DNA of 14,818 nt from an uncultured SAR324 cluster bacterium (GTDB taxonomy: Bacteria > SAR324 > NAC60-12): contig CABXOR010000041.1 of assembly GCA_902513935.1 (NCBI GenBank), positions 1-14,818 on the forward strand, in the 5' to 3' direction. Positions 13,776 to 14,818 of the stretch are shown in pieces. Position numbers and translations under genes: made by a program. Each line of letters starts with the position of its first letter. Within the stretch, counting starts at the first letter, position 1. The notes under the pieces were generated by a model. It was not told the DNA's origin and did no database searches. It saw nothing but the letters and a program-made list of their open reading frames with translations.

Positions 13776-14818
13776 ATGTCCGGATCTTCAAAAATATTCG
13801 ACAATTCGCTGTTATCCGGGGACTATAATGGCCGAGTCATAGAAGTCTCTTTCCAGACTAAACAATCTCAAGAATCATCTCCCGAGTATCTATACAGTAT
13901 CCTGGTTTTAGTTGAAGATCAGTTGTTGACTTTGTCGTTTCGAGAGAAAGAAAAAATTAAAAAGGGTGCATTAATTTCTTTTGGGGTGACTGAAGAAAGA
14001 GAGATCGAAATAGTAAAAATAAAAAATCATGCTTTTAATTTTGATGCTGAGAGTGACTTGCTTCGCTGGAGACGTCCGGCAAATAATCCTTCAAGAATGG
14101 AGTTGCTCCGGACTCGTCAGCAAATCTTACGCGGTATCAGGGAGTGGTTTGAAGAACAAAATTTTCTAGAAACAGAGACTCCTACTCTGGTTCGTGCACC
14201 AAGTCCGGAAGCACAATTTTCCCCTGAAATAACCAGCTCCGGTTATTTAATTACCTCTCCAGAATTTCAGATGAAACGTTTGTTGTCAGGTGGTTTTGAG
14301 AGAATATTCCAATTTGCGCGTTGTTTTCGCAAAAACGAATCCGGCCCCTTGCATAATCCCGAATTTACAATGCTCGAGTGGTATCGTACTAACGAACCAC
14401 TGGCAAAGCTAATGTCGGATATTGAGCAAATGGTTAAGCATCTTACTGAAACGGCTTCAGCACAAAGCTTTCCTGAACAAGTTCCATTACCTCCATGGCC
14501 TCGTGTAACAGTGAGTGAATTATTTAAAAAACATTTGGACATTATTTTGGATGGTTCTGAAAATTCTGACCGCTTAAGAGAAAAAGCAAAACTTGCAGGA
14601 TTTTATGAATCAAAAGCTGAGTTTAATCCTGAATCAAAACTCACAGAATCACTTGATTATGAGCAAATGTTTTTCAAACTTTGGAATCATTTTGAAGCAG
14701 ATTTAGGAATAGTATCTCCAATTTTTGTATATAGTTGGCCTCTTCCACTGGCCAGTCTTGCCCGACATTGTCCTGAGCACCCAAGATTTGCCGACCGAGT
14801 TGAACTATATGCCGACGG
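13776..14818 (+). CDS. epmA: EF-P lysyltransferase EpmA, partial, with N-terminal extension
   Basis: EpmA is a paralogue of the class II lysyl-tRNA synthetase catalytic domain that attaches lysine (in E. coli, (R)-beta-lysine made by EpmB) to the conserved Lys of EF-P. The frame is open from the ATG at 13776 to the window end, giving 347 residues so far. Recognisable motifs are ITSPEFQMKRLLSGG (159-173), motif 2 in FQFARCFRKNESG and HNPEFTMLEWYR (178-204) and FVYSWPLPLASLA near the edge; motif 3 would lie beyond the window. The catalytic part begins near residue 104, whereas in E. coli it starts about 14 residues in. The first 100 or so residues here are an added beta-rich stretch (NGRVIEVSF, YLYSILVLV, QLLTLSF), perhaps a degenerate OB-like domain. 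AGG 9 nt before the ATG is a weak ribosome site. Probably co-transcribed with efp. Confidence 0.9.
   Translation, partial: MSGSSKIFDNSLLSGDYNGRVIEVSFQTKQSQESSPEYLYSILVLVEDQLLTLSFREKEKIKKGALISFGVTEEREIEIVKIKNHAFNFDAESDLLRWRRPANNPSRMELLRTRQQILRGIREWFEEQNFLETETPTLVRAPSPEAQFSPEITSSGYLITSPEFQMKRLLSGGFERIFQFARCFRKNESGPLHNPEFTMLEWYRTNEPLAKLMSDIEQMVKHLTETASAQSFPEQVPLPPWPRVTVSELFKKHLDIILDGSENSDRLREKAKLAGFYESKAEFNPESKLTESLDYEQMFFKLWNHFEADLGIVSPIFVYSWPLPLASLARHCPEHPRFADRVELYAD

Noticed and set aside
1..14818. CRISPR arrays, tRNA/rRNA genes, insertion sequences, toxin-antitoxin or phage genes
   Set aside because: None seen: no regularly spaced repeats, no T-arm-like motifs in the gaps, no transposase or integrase frames.

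Overview
The window is a stretch of chromosome from a Gram-negative bacterium with moderately AT-rich DNA. Signs of this are lipobox-bearing lipoproteins, a SPOR-domain cell-envelope protein, the leucyl/phenylalanyl-tRNA-protein transferase Aat, GluQ-RS and an EpmA-type EF-P lysyltransferase. The EF-G is of the type shared by spirochaetes, planctomycetes, deltaproteobacteria and mitochondria (spdEFG1/mtEFG1-like). Together these suggest a deltaproteobacterial-like lineage, possibly a marine group such as SAR324; that placement is inference. I saw no insertion sequence, phage gene, CRISPR array, rRNA or tRNA.

Layout: 1-1168 (+) holds a hypothetical protein and a P-loop kinase of shikimate-kinase-like fold. 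1370-2672 (+) has a well-formed promoter and strong ribosome site driving a PuuD-type (urate oxidase N-domain) membrane protein, then a long palindrome and a lipoprotein cytochrome c. 2935-5181 (+) is a tight cluster: aat, a SPOR protein, a possible 36-residue membrane peptide and a CPBP-family membrane protease. 5202-6429 (+) is a DegT-family sugar aminotransferase with its own promoter. 6426-10284 (-) holds EF-G, selD and a 4HBT thioesterase. 10721-11755 (+) holds a lipoprotein and greA. gluQ (-) meets greA tail to tail. 13146-14818 (+) is efp followed by epmA, which runs off the window.

The most notable item is selD. A conventional open frame starts only at a TTG at 9645, which leaves out the active-site loop. 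Reading through an in-frame TGA at 9672-9670 restores that loop (G-Sec-A-S-K). A perfect 8-bp hairpin with a GGUC loop lies 9 nt downstream, which fits a bacterial SECIS element. SelD is therefore probably itself a selenoprotein, and the organism probably decodes UGA as selenocysteine.

Several genes act on the accuracy, modification or turnover side of protein synthesis: Aat (N-degron tagging), EF-G (translocation), SelD (selenium donor), GreA (transcript cleavage), GluQ-RS (queuosine modification of tRNA-Asp), EF-P and its modifying enzyme EpmA. GluQ-RS and EpmA are both aminoacyl-tRNA synthetase paralogues with altered acceptors. The remaining genes concern the envelope (SPOR, CPBP, lipoproteins, sugar aminotransferase) and a small haem/membrane redox pair.
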